DNA of 64,000 nucleotides, taken from positions 10,820,001-10,884,000 of the forward strand of contig NC_134701.1 in assembly GCF_043290135.1 (NCBI RefSeq), written 5' to 3'. The notes under the pieces were generated by a model. That model searched no databases and was not told the origin of the DNA. It was given only the letters and a program-made list of their open reading frames with translations. The translations under genes were made by a program, and so were the position numbers. This DNA comes from Rhipicephalus microplus (Eukaryota > Arthropoda > Arachnida > Ixodida > Ixodidae). Of the stretch, positions 34,214-44,577 are shown piece after piece (the stretch's first letter is position 1; each line of letters begins with the position of its first letter).

Positions 34214-36277
34214 CTATGAAAACGTGCTCATTAGGAATGAAAATTCTTTATCGTGAAGGAGTACAGACGGATGACTCACGCACTTCTCGCCACGTTTTCG
34301 GATGAAGCAGGCCTCAACTAATTCTCGGGTTAACTGCTCTCTGTGACGGAATAGCACAGCTGTTTGATCGAACATTGGAGTACAGCCACACTGACGGCAA
34401 TGTAATGCCAAGTGGGATGTCGGTGTGCCTTTCAAAGAGCTGTGGTGCTCGCGTAGACGGATATTGAGACACCGCCCAGATTGGCCCACGTAAACGTGTC
34501 CGCACGAAAAGGGCGTCTCGTATACCACCCCTTTTACACAAGACACGAAACGAATGCCATGTCTCATTGTGCACTTGCCTTTTTTACCACTTTTTTTATT
34601 TTCACGGTGCTGCAGTCTCGGGCAAATATCCTTCAGTTTACTTTTGGCTGAAAACACCACGTTGACGCCAAAGCGTGCCGCCACTCTCTTAAACCGGTGG
34701 GACACTCCGTGAATATAAGGGATTACCGAGAAAGGTCTGCTCCCTTTGCATCTTTCCGTCGCCGCCAGCTTACCACCTGCTCTTATGGTTTTAAGCAACC
34801 TTTCACTAACAGCGGCTATAACAGCATCAGGGTACCCTGCCTGCCGCAACTTAACTGCTTGTTCACACATGCTTTGTCGAATCAGGTGCGGGCATGACTT
34901 TGAGATGGCAGACCGGATACAGGAGCTGGCTATTCCATTCTTTACAAGTCTGGAGTGACCAGACTGGTAGTCAAGCAAGCCCTTTTGAGACCTTGGTTTA
35001 TATCGCCAGCATAAACCATCAGGGCTAAATGCTAAATGGAGGTCTAAATACTGCAAAGCATCGTTCCGGGGTACCTCACATGTGAACGTCAAACCGTGCC
35101 CTTGCTCCCTGAATACCTTCATTACATCAATCATTTTTCTGATAAAAACACACCTGTCCACGAAAACCAAGTAATCATCAACATAACGAAACACTTTGAT
35201 TGCCAGATCAACAAGACTACCCTGTATAGCCCTGTCCACCTTTGCCAAAAATATTGTGCTCAGAATAGGCGCGACACACGAACCGATACATACGCCAGAT
35301 TTCTGAGCAAATACTTTCCCATTCCAAGTGACGAGTGTCGCTTCCAGGTAACACCTCAGTACCTCGAGGAACCCCTCAACTGACACACCTGAACGAGAGG
35401 TGAACTCAAATTCGTCCTCTTGATTCCCAATACACTCCTTTACACTCTGCAGAAGAGGGGCTTGCGGTAAGGAGTAGTAAAGATCCTCGATGTCGAGGCT
35501 AAATGCCCTTAAGCCTCCCGAGTCGTTGTTCCTAAGAAAATCTACGAGTATATCCGAACTAGCCACTTGAAAAGGGTCAGCCACAACCAGAGATTCAAGG
35601 TTCTTTTGAAGATATCGGGACACTATTTGAAGCCAAGTGTTCCTTTCAGAAACTATTGTACGGAAGGGAATGTCAGGCTTATGAGTCTTAGCGGTAAAGA
35701 AAACATCTAGAGTATCACCCATTTCTTTCTTTACCTTATTGACCAGTTTATCTAAACTTAGGCTTTTGAGCAGTTCCACTGCTTGCTTTTTTATCTTGGA
35801 AGGGTTGTGCGACACTTCGCGAAAATTCTTAGCAATAGCCACGCTTCCTTTCTCGGAAAACAAACCACGAGTCAGAACCACGAAGAACCCTTCCTTGTCG
35901 GATACTACACAAGTGAGGCCAGAGGAATGCAAGAAATCAACAACCGAAGACATGACAATATCATGCACTCGCCTTGGTCTATGCTTAAGCAGAACATCGG
36001 TGCACTCCGCCACACAAGTAGTCCTGCTGTCCTCGGGCACTCTTCGAGCCACAGACCTTGAAACCGAAACCAGCTCTGCCGGGCGAAGGGCCGGTTCCAC
36101 ACAAAACTTGGGACCTTTACTCAACACATCCAAGTGCTTGACTGGCACATCACATTCACTCAAGTTAAGCACCTTGGCCTCCGAAGTTGCCTTAGTCTTC
36201 CTGCAAGAACAAGGACTAAGGCAACTTCGGAGGCCAAGGTGCTTAACTTGAGTGAATGTGATGTGCCAGTCAAGCAC
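34214..36277 (-). CDS. PLE reverse transcriptase/GIY-YIG protein, left copy (687 codons)
   Basis: Open without stops. The RT has TFTAKTHKPDIPFRTIVSER near residue 200, SLDIEDLYYSLPQ, KSGVCIGSCVAPILSTIFLA and the catalytic FRYVDDYLVF near residue 365. A linker leads to the C-terminal GIY-YIG nuclease (VVYETPFSCGHVYVGQSGRC near residue 590, RLREHHSSLKG) with Cys/His pairs (HCRQCGC). The ATG at 36277 lies in the opposite arm: about 27 N-terminal residues are read from antisense sequence of the other copy plus the spacer, so the native N-terminus is missing. Catalytic motifs look intact. Function would be RT plus target nicking at chromosomal ends or breaks, as in the family. Confidence 0.88.
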   Translation of the reverse strand: MLDWHITFTQVKHLGLRSCLSPCSCRKTKATSEAKVLNLSECDVPVKHLDVLSKGPKFCVEPALRPAELVSVSRSVARRVPEDSRTTCVAECTDVLLKHRPRRVHDIVMSSVVDFLHSSGLTCVVSDKEGFFVVLTRGLFSEKGSVAIAKNFREVSHNPSKIKKQAVELLKSLSLDKLVNKVKKEMGDTLDVFFTAKTHKPDIPFRTIVSERNTWLQIVSRYLQKNLESLVVADPFQVASSDILVDFLRNNDSGGLRAFSLDIEDLYYSLPQAPLLQSVKECIGNQEDEFEFTSRSGVSVEGFLEVLRCYLEATLVTWNGKVFAQKSGVCIGSCVAPILSTIFLAKVDRAIQGSLVDLAIKVFRYVDDYLVFVDRCVFIRKMIDVMKVFREQGHGLTFTCEVPRNDALQYLDLHLAFSPDGLCWRYKPRSQKGLLDYQSGHSRLVKNGIASSCIRSAISKSCPHLIRQSMCEQAVKLRQAGYPDAVIAAVSERLLKTIRAGGKLAATERCKGSRPFSVIPYIHGVSHRFKRVAARFGVNVVFSAKSKLKDICPRLQHRENKKSGKKGKCTMRHGIRFVSCVKGVVYETPFSCGHVYVGQSGRCLNIRLREHHSSLKGTPTSHLALHCRQCGCTPMFDQTAVLFRHREQLTRELVEACFIRKRGEKCVSHPSVLLHDKEFSFLMSTFS

Positions 36278-38197
36278 TTGGATGTGTTGAGTAAAGGTCC
36301 CAAGTTTTGTGTGGAACCGGCCCTTCGCCCGGCAGAGCTGGTTTCGGTTTCAAGGTCTGTGGCTCGAAGAGTGCCCGAGGACAGCAGGACTACTTGTGTG
36401 GCGGAGTGCACCGATGTTCTGCTTAAGCATAGACCAAGGCGAGTGCATGATATTGTCATGTCTTCGGTTGTTGATTTCTTGCATTCCTCTGGCCTCACTT
36501 GTGTAGTATCCGACAAGGAAGTGTTCTTCGTGGTTCTGACTCGTGGTTTGTTTTCCGAGAAAGGAAGCGTGGCTATTGCTAAGAATTTTCGCGAAGTGTC
36601 GCACAACCCTTCCAAGATAAAAAAGCAAGCAGTGGAACTGCTCAAAAGCCTAAGTTTAGATAAACTGGTCAATAAGGTAAAGAAAGAAATGGGTGATACT
36701 CTAGATGTTTTCTTTACCGCTAAGACTCATAAGCCTGACATTCCCTTCCGTACAATAGTTTCTGAAAGGAACACTTGGCTTCAAATAGTGTCCCGATATC
36801 TTCAAAAGAACCTTGAATCTCTGGTTGTGGCTGACCCTTTTCAAGTGGCTAGTTCGGATATACTCGTAGATTTTCTTAGGAACAACGACTCGGGAGGCTT
36901 AAGGGCATTTAGCCTCGACATCGAGGATCTTTACTACTCCTTACCGCAAGCCCCTCTTCTGCAGAGTGTAAAGGAGTGTATTGGGAATCAAGAGGACGAA
37001 TTTGAGTTCACCTCTCGTTCAGGTGTGTCAGTTGAGGGGTTCCTCGAGGTACTGAGGTGTTACCTGGAAGCGACACTCGTCACTTGGAATGGGAAAGTAT
37101 TTGCTCAGAAATCTGGCGTATGTATCGGTTCGTGTGTCGCGCCTATTCTGAGCACAATATTTTTGGCAAAGGTGGACAGGGCTATACAGGGTAGTCTTGT
37201 TGATCTGGCAATCAAAGTGTTTCGTTATGTTGATGATTACTTGGTTTTCGTGGACAGGTGTGTTTTTATCAGAAAAATGATTGATGTAATGAAGGTATTC
37301 AGGGAGCAAGGGCACGGTTTGACGTTCACATGTGAGGTACCCCGGAACGATGCTTTGCAGTATTTAGACCTCCATTTAGCATTTAGCCCTGATGGTTTAT
37401 GCTGGCGATATAAACCAAGGTCTCAAAAGGGCTTGCTTGACTACCAGTCTGGTCACTCCAGACTTGTAAAGAATGGAATAGCCAGCTCCTGTATCCGGTC
37501 TGCCATCTCAAAGTCATGCCCGCACCTGATTCGACAAAGCATGTGTGAACAAGCAGTTAAGTTGCGGCAGGCAGGGTACCCTGATGCTGTTATAGCCGCT
37601 GTTAGTGAAAGGTTGCTTAAAACCATAAGAGCAGGTGGTAAGCTGGCGGCGACGGAAAGATGCAAAGGGAGCAGACCTTTCTCGGTAATCCCTTATATTC
37701 ACGGAGTGTCCCACCGGTTTAAGAGAGTGGCGGCACGCTTTGGCGTCAACGTGGTGTTTTCAGCCAAAAGTAAACTGAAGGATATTTGCCCGAGACTGCA
37801 GCACCGTGAAAATAAAAAAAGTGGTAAAAAAGGCAAGTGCACAATGAGACATGGCATTCGTTTCGTGTCTTGTGTAAAAGGGGTGGTATACGAGACGCCC
37901 TTTTCGTGCGGACACGTTTACGTGGGCCAATCTGGGCGGTGTCTCAATATCCGTCTACGCGAGCACCACAGCTCTTTGAAAGGCACACCGACATCCCACT
38001 TGGCATTACATTGCCGTCAGTGTGGCTGTACTCCAATGTTCGATCAAACAGCTGTGCTATTCCGTCACAGAGAGCAGTTAACCCGAGAATTAGTTGAGGC
38101 CTGCTTCATCCGAAAACGTGGCGAGAAGTGCGTGAGTCATCCGTCTGTACTCCTTCACGATAAAGAATTTTCATTCCTAATGAGCACGTTTTCATAG
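36134..38197 (+). CDS. PLE reverse transcriptase/GIY-YIG protein, right copy (687 codons)
   Basis: Mirror image of the left copy with the same domain order; the catalytic YVDD lies at 37225-37236. Apart from the N-terminal residues dictated by the asymmetric spacer, it differs from the left copy at one residue that I could find (Val instead of Gly, codon 36521-36523). It also starts at an ATG lying in the other arm and reads through the spacer. 3' UTR follows to 38527, with AATAAA at about 38434. The two ORFs overlap divergently across the centre for about 144 bp. Confidence 0.88.
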   Translation: MLDWHITFTQVKHLGLRSCLSLPARTRTKATSEAKVLNLSECDVPVKHLDVLSKGPKFCVEPALRPAELVSVSRSVARRVPEDSRTTCVAECTDVLLKHRPRRVHDIVMSSVVDFLHSSGLTCVVSDKEVFFVVLTRGLFSEKGSVAIAKNFREVSHNPSKIKKQAVELLKSLSLDKLVNKVKKEMGDTLDVFFTAKTHKPDIPFRTIVSERNTWLQIVSRYLQKNLESLVVADPFQVASSDILVDFLRNNDSGGLRAFSLDIEDLYYSLPQAPLLQSVKECIGNQEDEFEFTSRSGVSVEGFLEVLRCYLEATLVTWNGKVFAQKSGVCIGSCVAPILSTIFLAKVDRAIQGSLVDLAIKVFRYVDDYLVFVDRCVFIRKMIDVMKVFREQGHGLTFTCEVPRNDALQYLDLHLAFSPDGLCWRYKPRSQKGLLDYQSGHSRLVKNGIASSCIRSAISKSCPHLIRQSMCEQAVKLRQAGYPDAVIAAVSERLLKTIRAGGKLAATERCKGSRPFSVIPYIHGVSHRFKRVAARFGVNVVFSAKSKLKDICPRLQHRENKKSGKKGKCTMRHGIRFVSCVKGVVYETPFSCGHVYVGQSGRCLNIRLREHHSSLKGTPTSHLALHCRQCGCTPMFDQTAVLFRHREQLTRELVEACFIRKRGEKCVSHPSVLLHDKEFSFLMSTFS

Positions 38198-38949
38198 TTT
38201 CACCGAGGTAAGCATGCGCAGTTGGTGTCACATTTTTCGTTTGTAGGGTTTTTCGGGGGGCTGTTAAGTTTTTTTCTAAGTTTTCTTGGTTCCATTTACA
38301 CATGCGCGTTTACCTGTTTATTTCCTGATATTACATTTTTTGTTTTTGTATGACGTTGTATAACAATATATGTGTAAAAAAGTAGGCGTGAGATTTCTGT
38401 GATTTGAGTTCGTATATATTCATGTGTGTTTCCTAATAAACTTGGTTTGAAGTTAGCGCTCGTGTTGTCTACGTTTCTTTCTTTTGTTTCCGTTCTGTGG
38501 CGCTAAGATTTCTTAGTCATGCATCGTCAGTAAAAGCTCGTTAATTCGACACCCGTTAATTCGGAAATTCGGATAATTCGGACGGCTCTATTGGTCCCGG
38601 CCAAAGTGCATGTTAATCTATGGCACCAAACCTTCGCTATTTCGTCGGAATTCGGCTCCACACCGCTTAATTCGGACAAATGCTGACGGCTGCTCCTACA
38701 CAAAAGTGTGATGAAGCAGCGCTGGCACCACTGGAGTTAAACCGAAACCTGAGTGGCATCGCCATCATCATCAACTAGTAGGGGCGATCGCAGCGTCACC
38801 GAACATCGGCGTCTTCTTTCTTCTCAACTCAGCGCCTCCGACGCCATTTTCCCTTGTGTTGTCGTGTCGGAACCATATCTTCTTGCGGAGTTCTCTTTTT
38901 CTTCCATTGTGGCTGTATTTGCATGCCACCACCATCGTGCGCTACAGTG

Positions 38950-40490
38950 ATGGCAACGCCGAAAAGCGGCAGAACTACGACGCGAAGAACTTGGCGACTA
39001 GAGTGAAAATTTTGGAAGCACTGAAGAACGGCGAATCGTGACAGCAGGTTATGACCAAGTACAACGTGAAGCGGAGCACGTTGGGAACGTACGTGAAAAA
39101 TGAACAACAGATTCGACAAGCCTTCGAAAGCGAGAAGTTTCATGCCTCTAGAAAGTGGTTGCGAACCGCAGCTCATCCCCAGCTCGAAGAAGCTTTGCTC
39201 CAGTGGATTACTGACTGTCGCAATGCGCATCTGCCTTTGAGCGGACCTCTCATCATGGCGCAAGGTGAGAAGTACGCTGCAATGATGAACACTGAATCGT
39301 TCAAAACGTCAGAAGAGTGGTTCGCGAGGTTTCGAGAGAGACACAAACTTGTCTTCAGGAGTGTGTGTGGCGAAAAGGCCAGTGTTGACGAAAGCATGAC
39401 CACCGAGTGGAGAAATGTGAAGCTGCTGGAGCACATCACCGCATATGAACCACATGACGTGTTCAATGCAAATGAAACTGCTCTATTTTTCAGAGCTCTG
39501 CCCGACAAGATGGTGACTTTCAAAGGGGACGCGTGCATTGGTGGCAAGAAGTGCAAGCAAAGAATAACTGTGCTTCTTGCCGCCAATATGACTGGCACGG
39601 AGCGCTTGCCACTACTTGTCGTCGGGAAGACGCTTAAGCCACGTTGTTTTAAGAACGTCAAAAGCCTTCCTGTCGAATACACAGCGAACAGGAAGGCATG
39701 GATGACATCGGACATTTTTCGCGGCTGGCTACAGCAGTTGGACCGGCACTTCACGTCGAAGGACCGCAAGATAATTATGGTTGTTGACAACTGCAGTGCC
39801 CATAGCTGTACAGTCGAACTGAAGAGCATCAAAGTAGTTTTTTTGCCGCCCAACACTACGTCTGCTCTTCAGCCGATGGACCAGGGTATCATTCACTACG
39901 TGAAGTCGAAGTACCGCAAGCACCTGCTAGAGCGAATGATCCTATGCTCAGAAGCTGGAAAGTTGTATCAAGTGGACTTACTCGGCGCAGTGCACATCAT
40001 CGCCCACGTGTGGAAAAACACTACGCCGCAAGACATCGCCAACTGTTTTCGGCACAGCGGTTTTGTGAGGCCCGAGCATGCAGCAGTAGCTGACGATGGC
40101 ATCGAGGAGGTGTAAGCCGAGTCCACCGACGATTACTGCCCGACTTTCGATGCTGTCCTTCCCACAGATGTGACCTTTCAGGACTACATCGTGATTGATC
40201 ATGGTGTCGCCACGAGTGGTCTCCTGACTTATCAAAAGATTATTAATGATGTCACGGGCGCTCATGAAGACCACGATTCCGGCGAAGAATCATGCGAGGA
40301 GATACAGCCGCGACCTCGTCGCACTTCACGGGAAGTCTCGGAGGCGCTGTTAATATTAGAGGACGCTTGCCTGAACACTCCCGATAGCTTGCGTGCTGTT
40401 GGCCATTTGTAACAGTTAAGAAAAATTGTGGTGTCAGCCGGAATCCGCGCGAAAACGCAGGCAACAATTACAAAATACTTCAACAAATAA
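38950..40490 (+). pseudogene. Tigger-like transposase (CENP-B/DDE_1) with three stops
   Basis: Cut-and-paste transposase of the pogo/Tigger group. The start ATG at 38950 is one frame off, and coding similarity is picked up at AEKRQNYDAKNLATRVKILE (CENP-B-type helix-turn-helix). TGA at 39039 interrupts it, then the main open part runs 39051-40115: KYNVKRSTLGTYVKNE, WFARFRERHKLV (second HTH), then the DDE_1 domain with DVFNANETALFF, KIIMVVDNCSAH and LQPMDQGIIHYVKSKYRKHLL, giving the expected acidic triad. TAA at 40113 and 40410 interrupt the acidic C-terminal tail, which otherwise continues to ATITKYFNK at 40487. With a frameshift and three stops it is probably inactive. Confidence 0.88.
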
Positions 40491-40590
40491 AGGTATGCTT
40501 CTGCAGCTTGATTTTAAATGTTGTTTTCTCTGTTCATTCGTTAATTCGGCATTCGGGTAATTCGGACAGTTTTTCCAGTCCCGTGAAATC

Positions 40591-40611
40591 CGAATTAACG
40601 AGCTTTTACTG
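40591..40611 (-). repeat. 3' terminal inverted repeat of Tigger element
   Basis: 21-bp perfect inverted match to the left terminus at 38528, ending ...TTTTACTG, followed by the TA duplication. Confidence 0.9.
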
Positions 40612-40613
40612 TA

Positions 40614-42530
40614 TACTAATTTCGGTATGGTAAAAGATGATTTTGCAGAGGTACGAGACTGCGACAGACGAGGCCGTGCCGTCGTCGCGGCTTTTATTGG
40701 GGCGCGTACATAGACGCGGTCGCAGCTGCAGCGTTCAGTCACGCCTGGAGCTAGCCCGTTGTTGCCTGCGCATGGCTCGCACACCACGTGCCAAGCGGCT
40801 CACTTATTTTTCTCCGTGCCAAAAAGAGGCTTGGTGCTACAAGTTCATACCAAACATAAATGACAGGCCGTAACATGAACACCATATGCATGTCATGAAC
40901 GGCGTGGCCTTCATGGAACAACCACGGTGCTCTCGTGGCCTTTACATTTTTCATGACGTGTCAAAATTCTTTAGTGTGATATCAGCTTTTGCTGAACATC
41001 AACGAAAGATGGTAACATGACATGCATGTCATGCACACCACGATTTAGATGCTTAGAAGAACTGAAAAGGGCGATGGTACGTAAGGATTCATAATTACTA
41101 ATTAGTTATAATGTATTTACGTAAGGATTCGTAATAACACTCATTCGGCTCTCGCGGTTGGTTTGTTAATGACATGTACCAAAACTGCTGCAGTGTGACA
41201 AGTGTATTCAGATGGTTGCATGAAAATCGTGGCATGCGCGTCTGGTGATATCGTCTTCCCCAATCAAGTATAAGCGACCGTATTTCAAATCTAGTGGCTC
41301 CGTTACGACAGCACATGATTCAAGCAAATAACATATTCGCACGCTAACAATTTCGCCTTGACGGTTTCTATGGCGTGGAACTTCGAGAATTTTACAGCGC
41401 AACTGCTGTAGCCAGGCTAGTTCGTGTACAGCAATGCCGTTCGCAGCCCAGCCAATTGGGTGAGGAAGAGGCAGTAGGCAAGTGAGGGGCCAATGGGCAG
41501 TCTTGCTGAGCACACACGGTATGACGTTAGTAGCACGTCCGAACGCTTTGGTAAAACTCATTGTCGCATCGGCGAGCTTCCTTCCCGCTGTAGAAGTAAC
41601 GTCCAGAGCGTCATTGCTCCGGTGGTTGCCGTACTCGTGCGACCACCGCCGTCAAGCACCCCGGCAAATGCCTCTTCGGCCATCGGGGTTCCGCTCGATA
41701 ACGTCCCTCGAATGCGGCCAATTCAGCCTAGCAGTATCCAAGCAAAACGATATTCAGCCACTGTTTAATCTATGCTGCAAATCTTGCTTAACAATTATCA
41801 TAGAGTAGGCTTTGCGCAAAATAAAGGTGAGAGACGGACAAGCGCAAACAGTTATTGCTGCTTGACCAAACCATGGTCTCAATCGCCTGCCTTTTAACTA
41901 CTGTGAATTACGTCATTGAGGCATTCTTTCAACTCCGCGGGTCACTGTATTTGTGAAAGCAAAGCCAGCTATGCTTTTCTATTTTTTTCTTTAGTGTCCG
42001 TTTTAGGATCGGCGTGTGGCATGGTTGCAGTCGCTGTAATGCGGGCGATGTGGGGCTTGCAGCACACATTCTTACTGCGATAGCATGGACGTATTTCAGA
42101 AGCTTAGACACACTTCATAAGGTTGGATGCTATGTACGTTAATACAGATGGCGTCTGTAGTAGACCGTTTTTTGTTACCGCTCGATCGTTTCCAGATAAT
42201 GAGCATGAGGCGCTTGGCCGCAAGCTATAGAATTAAGTCAGTTGCCAAACACCGTGTCCGCGGGACCGAGTTCGCGGCCATGTTTCGATGGACGCAATCT
42301 GTTAGAATCTTGTGTGCTTAAATTTATAAGCACGTTAACCCCACTTCATCGCACTACCGGGCCCTCCACTATAGAGCAACTCTCACATTCATATCGCGTT
42401 TTTCCGACGCAAACCCAACAATTATTACAATAAGAGTAACGGTTTTCTGTGCAGACAGAGAAGGCTAAGTGGCAGAAAAAAGTTTGAAAAACAGAAAGAC
42501 GATCAGTTAACCTACGCTACAAGCTACATA
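40614..42530. other. Stretch without recognisable genes
   Basis: About 1.9 kb. 40860-41040 contains CATGACATGCATGTCATG-like words weakly related to the 142-bp repeat family. ACGTAAGGATTCRTAAT occurs twice near 41078 and 41114. The remaining open frames (for example 41482-41808) have no motif on either strand. Confidence 0.4.
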
Positions 42531-43630
42531 ATGATCGCACTTTTTTAAAAAAAAAATTACCCAAATTTGAGGTGTGATCATTACACGGGGTACATTTTCT
42601 GTTAAAAAATATTCCGAGCACCGAGAACGCAAAAAAGTCTCTAATCAGTATTCTTACGATAACTATCATAAACATAACCAAAAATGAAACTAAATTAAGG
42701 CTTATCCTCGTAATGAAATGCACGCATTACGCATTATGCATGGCACACTGCCCTTTTATTTTTGACCTTTCTGACCCCCTAACGTTCATTCGGACTCTAA
42801 AGCGTCACTGGCGTCAGTGTCGTCGCCGCACGATTCCCTGTCGGAACCGGCAGTGTCTACACTGTCCCACAGAGGGTCATCTTCCGTTCCGTCAAGCGCG
42901 TTGGAAATGCTAGTCTTTTTGAAGCTCTTGACAACCACCTCGTCGGAAATGGACCACCTCGTCGGCAGCGTGGTCGCCGTACTCTAGCGCATAGTCAAGC
43001 ACCTTCAGCTTGAACGCGGCAGTAAAGCTGGCATACCGCCCCATGGTGAAACAGCGCTTCAACAGACGATCACAAAGCATACACACACACACACACAAAA
43101 AACATGGCCTCAGGAAAAGAAACATTGCGACGGGATGAACACAGGTCGACCAACAGGCGGCCGCTGCTGTAACAGTACTGGATGTCAAAACAAACATGGC
43201 GGCTGACGAAGCGAAGCGACCACATTTTTTTTTCTTCTTTTCGTCAGTTATTGAGGTTGTGAGTACGTCACGCGCGTCAGAACAATTTCTTCCAACTAAG
43301 TAAGGAATGCTTTCATTTAAATCAGCAAATTTGCGGCATTAGCATAGTGATGCCTGCTTTCAGATCACACAAACAATGATAGGCGCGTTCAGCTGCCACA
43401 GACATAAAAACACATGGCGGGCATTCAGGGAAAACTGCGGCATTTGCCCTTATTGCAATCCCAAAAAGAGTTATTAACGCAACATTCTACAGATAATAAA
43501 GGCGATGATCATCGGCTAGACTTTGCACATGACATATCGATGCGGCAAGTTCATGGTGTGACCATTACGAAGGGGAAAAATCGAATTTAGACGACAAAAG
43601 TTAGGGGTGCGATCACTACGCGGGTAAATA
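42531..43630 (-). mobile_element. Deleted pogo-like DNA transposon derivative
   Basis: Related sequences occur in inverted orientation near the ends: ATGATCGCAC...ACCC...AAATTTGAGG...GATCATTACACGGGGTA at the left, and its counterpart (GTGATCGCACCCCTAA...AAATTCGA, antisense) near 43560-43630. Inside, antisense from ATG 43044, is a helix-turn-helix start (MGRYASFTAAFKLKVLDYAL) like that of pogo-type or Brinker-type DNA-binding domains, followed within 150 bp by an acidic Asp/Ser-rich stretch (near 42800-42870) resembling the C-terminal tail of such transposases. The catalytic domain between them is missing. Exact ends and TSD were not fixed. Confidence 0.5.
43080..43099. repeat. (CA)n microsatellite
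   Basis: About nine ACA-phase CA units upstream of the pogo-like HTH start. Confidence 0.85.
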
Positions 43631-43639
43631 CGATGTATA

Positions 43640-44071
43640 AGTAACCTAAAACTCAATGTTGCCAAATGCTAGCATTCCGGTTTTAAGTCATTAAATAGAT
43701 GCCTACCCCTTAAAGATCTGCCATCGGCCAAGCCTTTCGACACGGTAAAAAATTGGCTTAGCTTTCGGCGAGTTGTGCTAGGCTGGGGCAGAGCAAGACT
43801 AGTTGGCACTGACTTGTCCGGGTTTGACAAGGCACACGTTCACTCACACGCCTATGTACAAAATGTTTACATGCGATCGCGTGCACATTTTGTATAGTAT
43901 TGGCTAAATATCGATCGGGTTCTATTATGAATCACTTTGCAATGACAGCACCAATTATCTTATTTCTCTAAATAATCACTTGGCCTAATTTGAATATTCG
44001 AGGTTTATCTCGATTAGGTTTCGTTCTGTGTTAGCCTAAGCATAAATAAACAATTAGCCGAATTAGCAATA
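43640..44071. other. Stretch without recognisable genes
   Basis: AT-rich, no motif and no conserved frame; ends in the (TA)n tract. Confidence 0.4.

Positions 44072-44133
<62 letters not shown>
44072..44133. repeat. (TA)n microsatellite, left
   Basis: About 30 TA units with one C interruption, bordering the inverted SINE. Confidence 0.95.
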
Positions 44134-44137
<4 letters not shown>

Positions 44138-44440
44138 TATAACAGACAGTAATGCCAAGGAATGTACAGGGGAAGTTATTAACATTAATGGAATGTAAAT
44201 AAGAAGAAAGAAAAGTGGATAAGAAAAGTGGAAAAGAGCATCGAACGCGTAATTCGAAGGTCGTAGGTTCGATTCCTGCTTACAGTTGGTAATTTTTTCA
44301 TCCACTTTTCTTTCTTCTTATTTACATTCCATTAATGTTAACAACTTCCCCTGTACACTCCTTGGCATTACTGTCTGTTATATCTCATTATTATTGTGTT
44401 AAAAACACGGAAAAACGAGCCCTTAGGTATACACTTCTTT
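44134..44440 (+). mobile_element. Inverted (head-to-head) tRNA-derived SINE pair
   Basis: A B-box-like GGTTCGATTCC (44266-44276) within CATCGAACGCGTAATTCGAAGGTCG marks a tRNA-like head, followed by a SINE body (TCCACTTTTCTTTCTTC, CATTACTGTCTGTTA) running to about 44440. The first part of the body is repeated in inverse orientation upstream: 44135-44218 mirrors about 44300-44387 with only about two mismatches. The two arms enclose the single tRNA-like head, so the transcript would fold into a hairpin of about 85 bp. It is flanked by TA repeats on both sides. Confidence 0.72.
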
Positions 44441-44441
44441 C

Positions 44442-44573
<132 letters not shown>

Positions 44574-44577
44574 TGTT

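Larger units (their letters stand above)
33855..38527. mobile_element. Penelope-like element, head-to-head inverted dimer
   Basis: Two copies of a PLE face outward with their 3' ends and join through their truncated 5' ends. The palindrome runs 33884-38527: arms of 2,314 bp (33884-36197 and 36214-38527) around a 16-nt spacer (36198-36213). Mirror-related coordinates all sum to 72411, so there is no net indel between the arms. The one mismatch I noticed is at 35889/36522 (a Gly/Val difference). The left end carries 29 extra nt (33855-33883). A 12-bp target duplication, CAGTAAAAGCTC, brackets the block and lies in the Tigger TIR. Left and right outer flanks are unrelated, which argues against a fold-back assembly artefact. 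Confidence 0.92.
33843..40611 (+). mobile_element. Tigger/pogo DNA transposon split by a PLE dimer
   Basis: The terminal inverted repeat CAGTAAAAGCTCGTTAATTC (left copy complete from 38528) is perfectly inverted at 40592-40611. A TA target duplication lies outside both ends: TA at 33841-33842 and TA at 40612-40613. The first 12 bp of the left TIR occur twice, at 33843-33854 and 38528-38539, because the PLE insertion duplicated them. Many TAATTCGG words near both ends look like subterminal transposase-binding repeats. The element without the insertion would be about 2.1 kb. It encodes one disrupted transposase. Confidence 0.9.

Noticed and set aside
34697..35383. Sense frames within the left PLE copy
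   Set aside because: Antisense shadows of the RT coding frame; mirrored exactly in the right copy.
33884..38527. Palindrome as a fold-back sequencing or assembly artefact
   Set aside because: Different unique flanks on the two sides, a 12-bp duplication of Tigger TIR sequence bracketing the block, a 29-nt asymmetry and at least one arm mismatch favour a real insertion. Raw reads would still be decisive.
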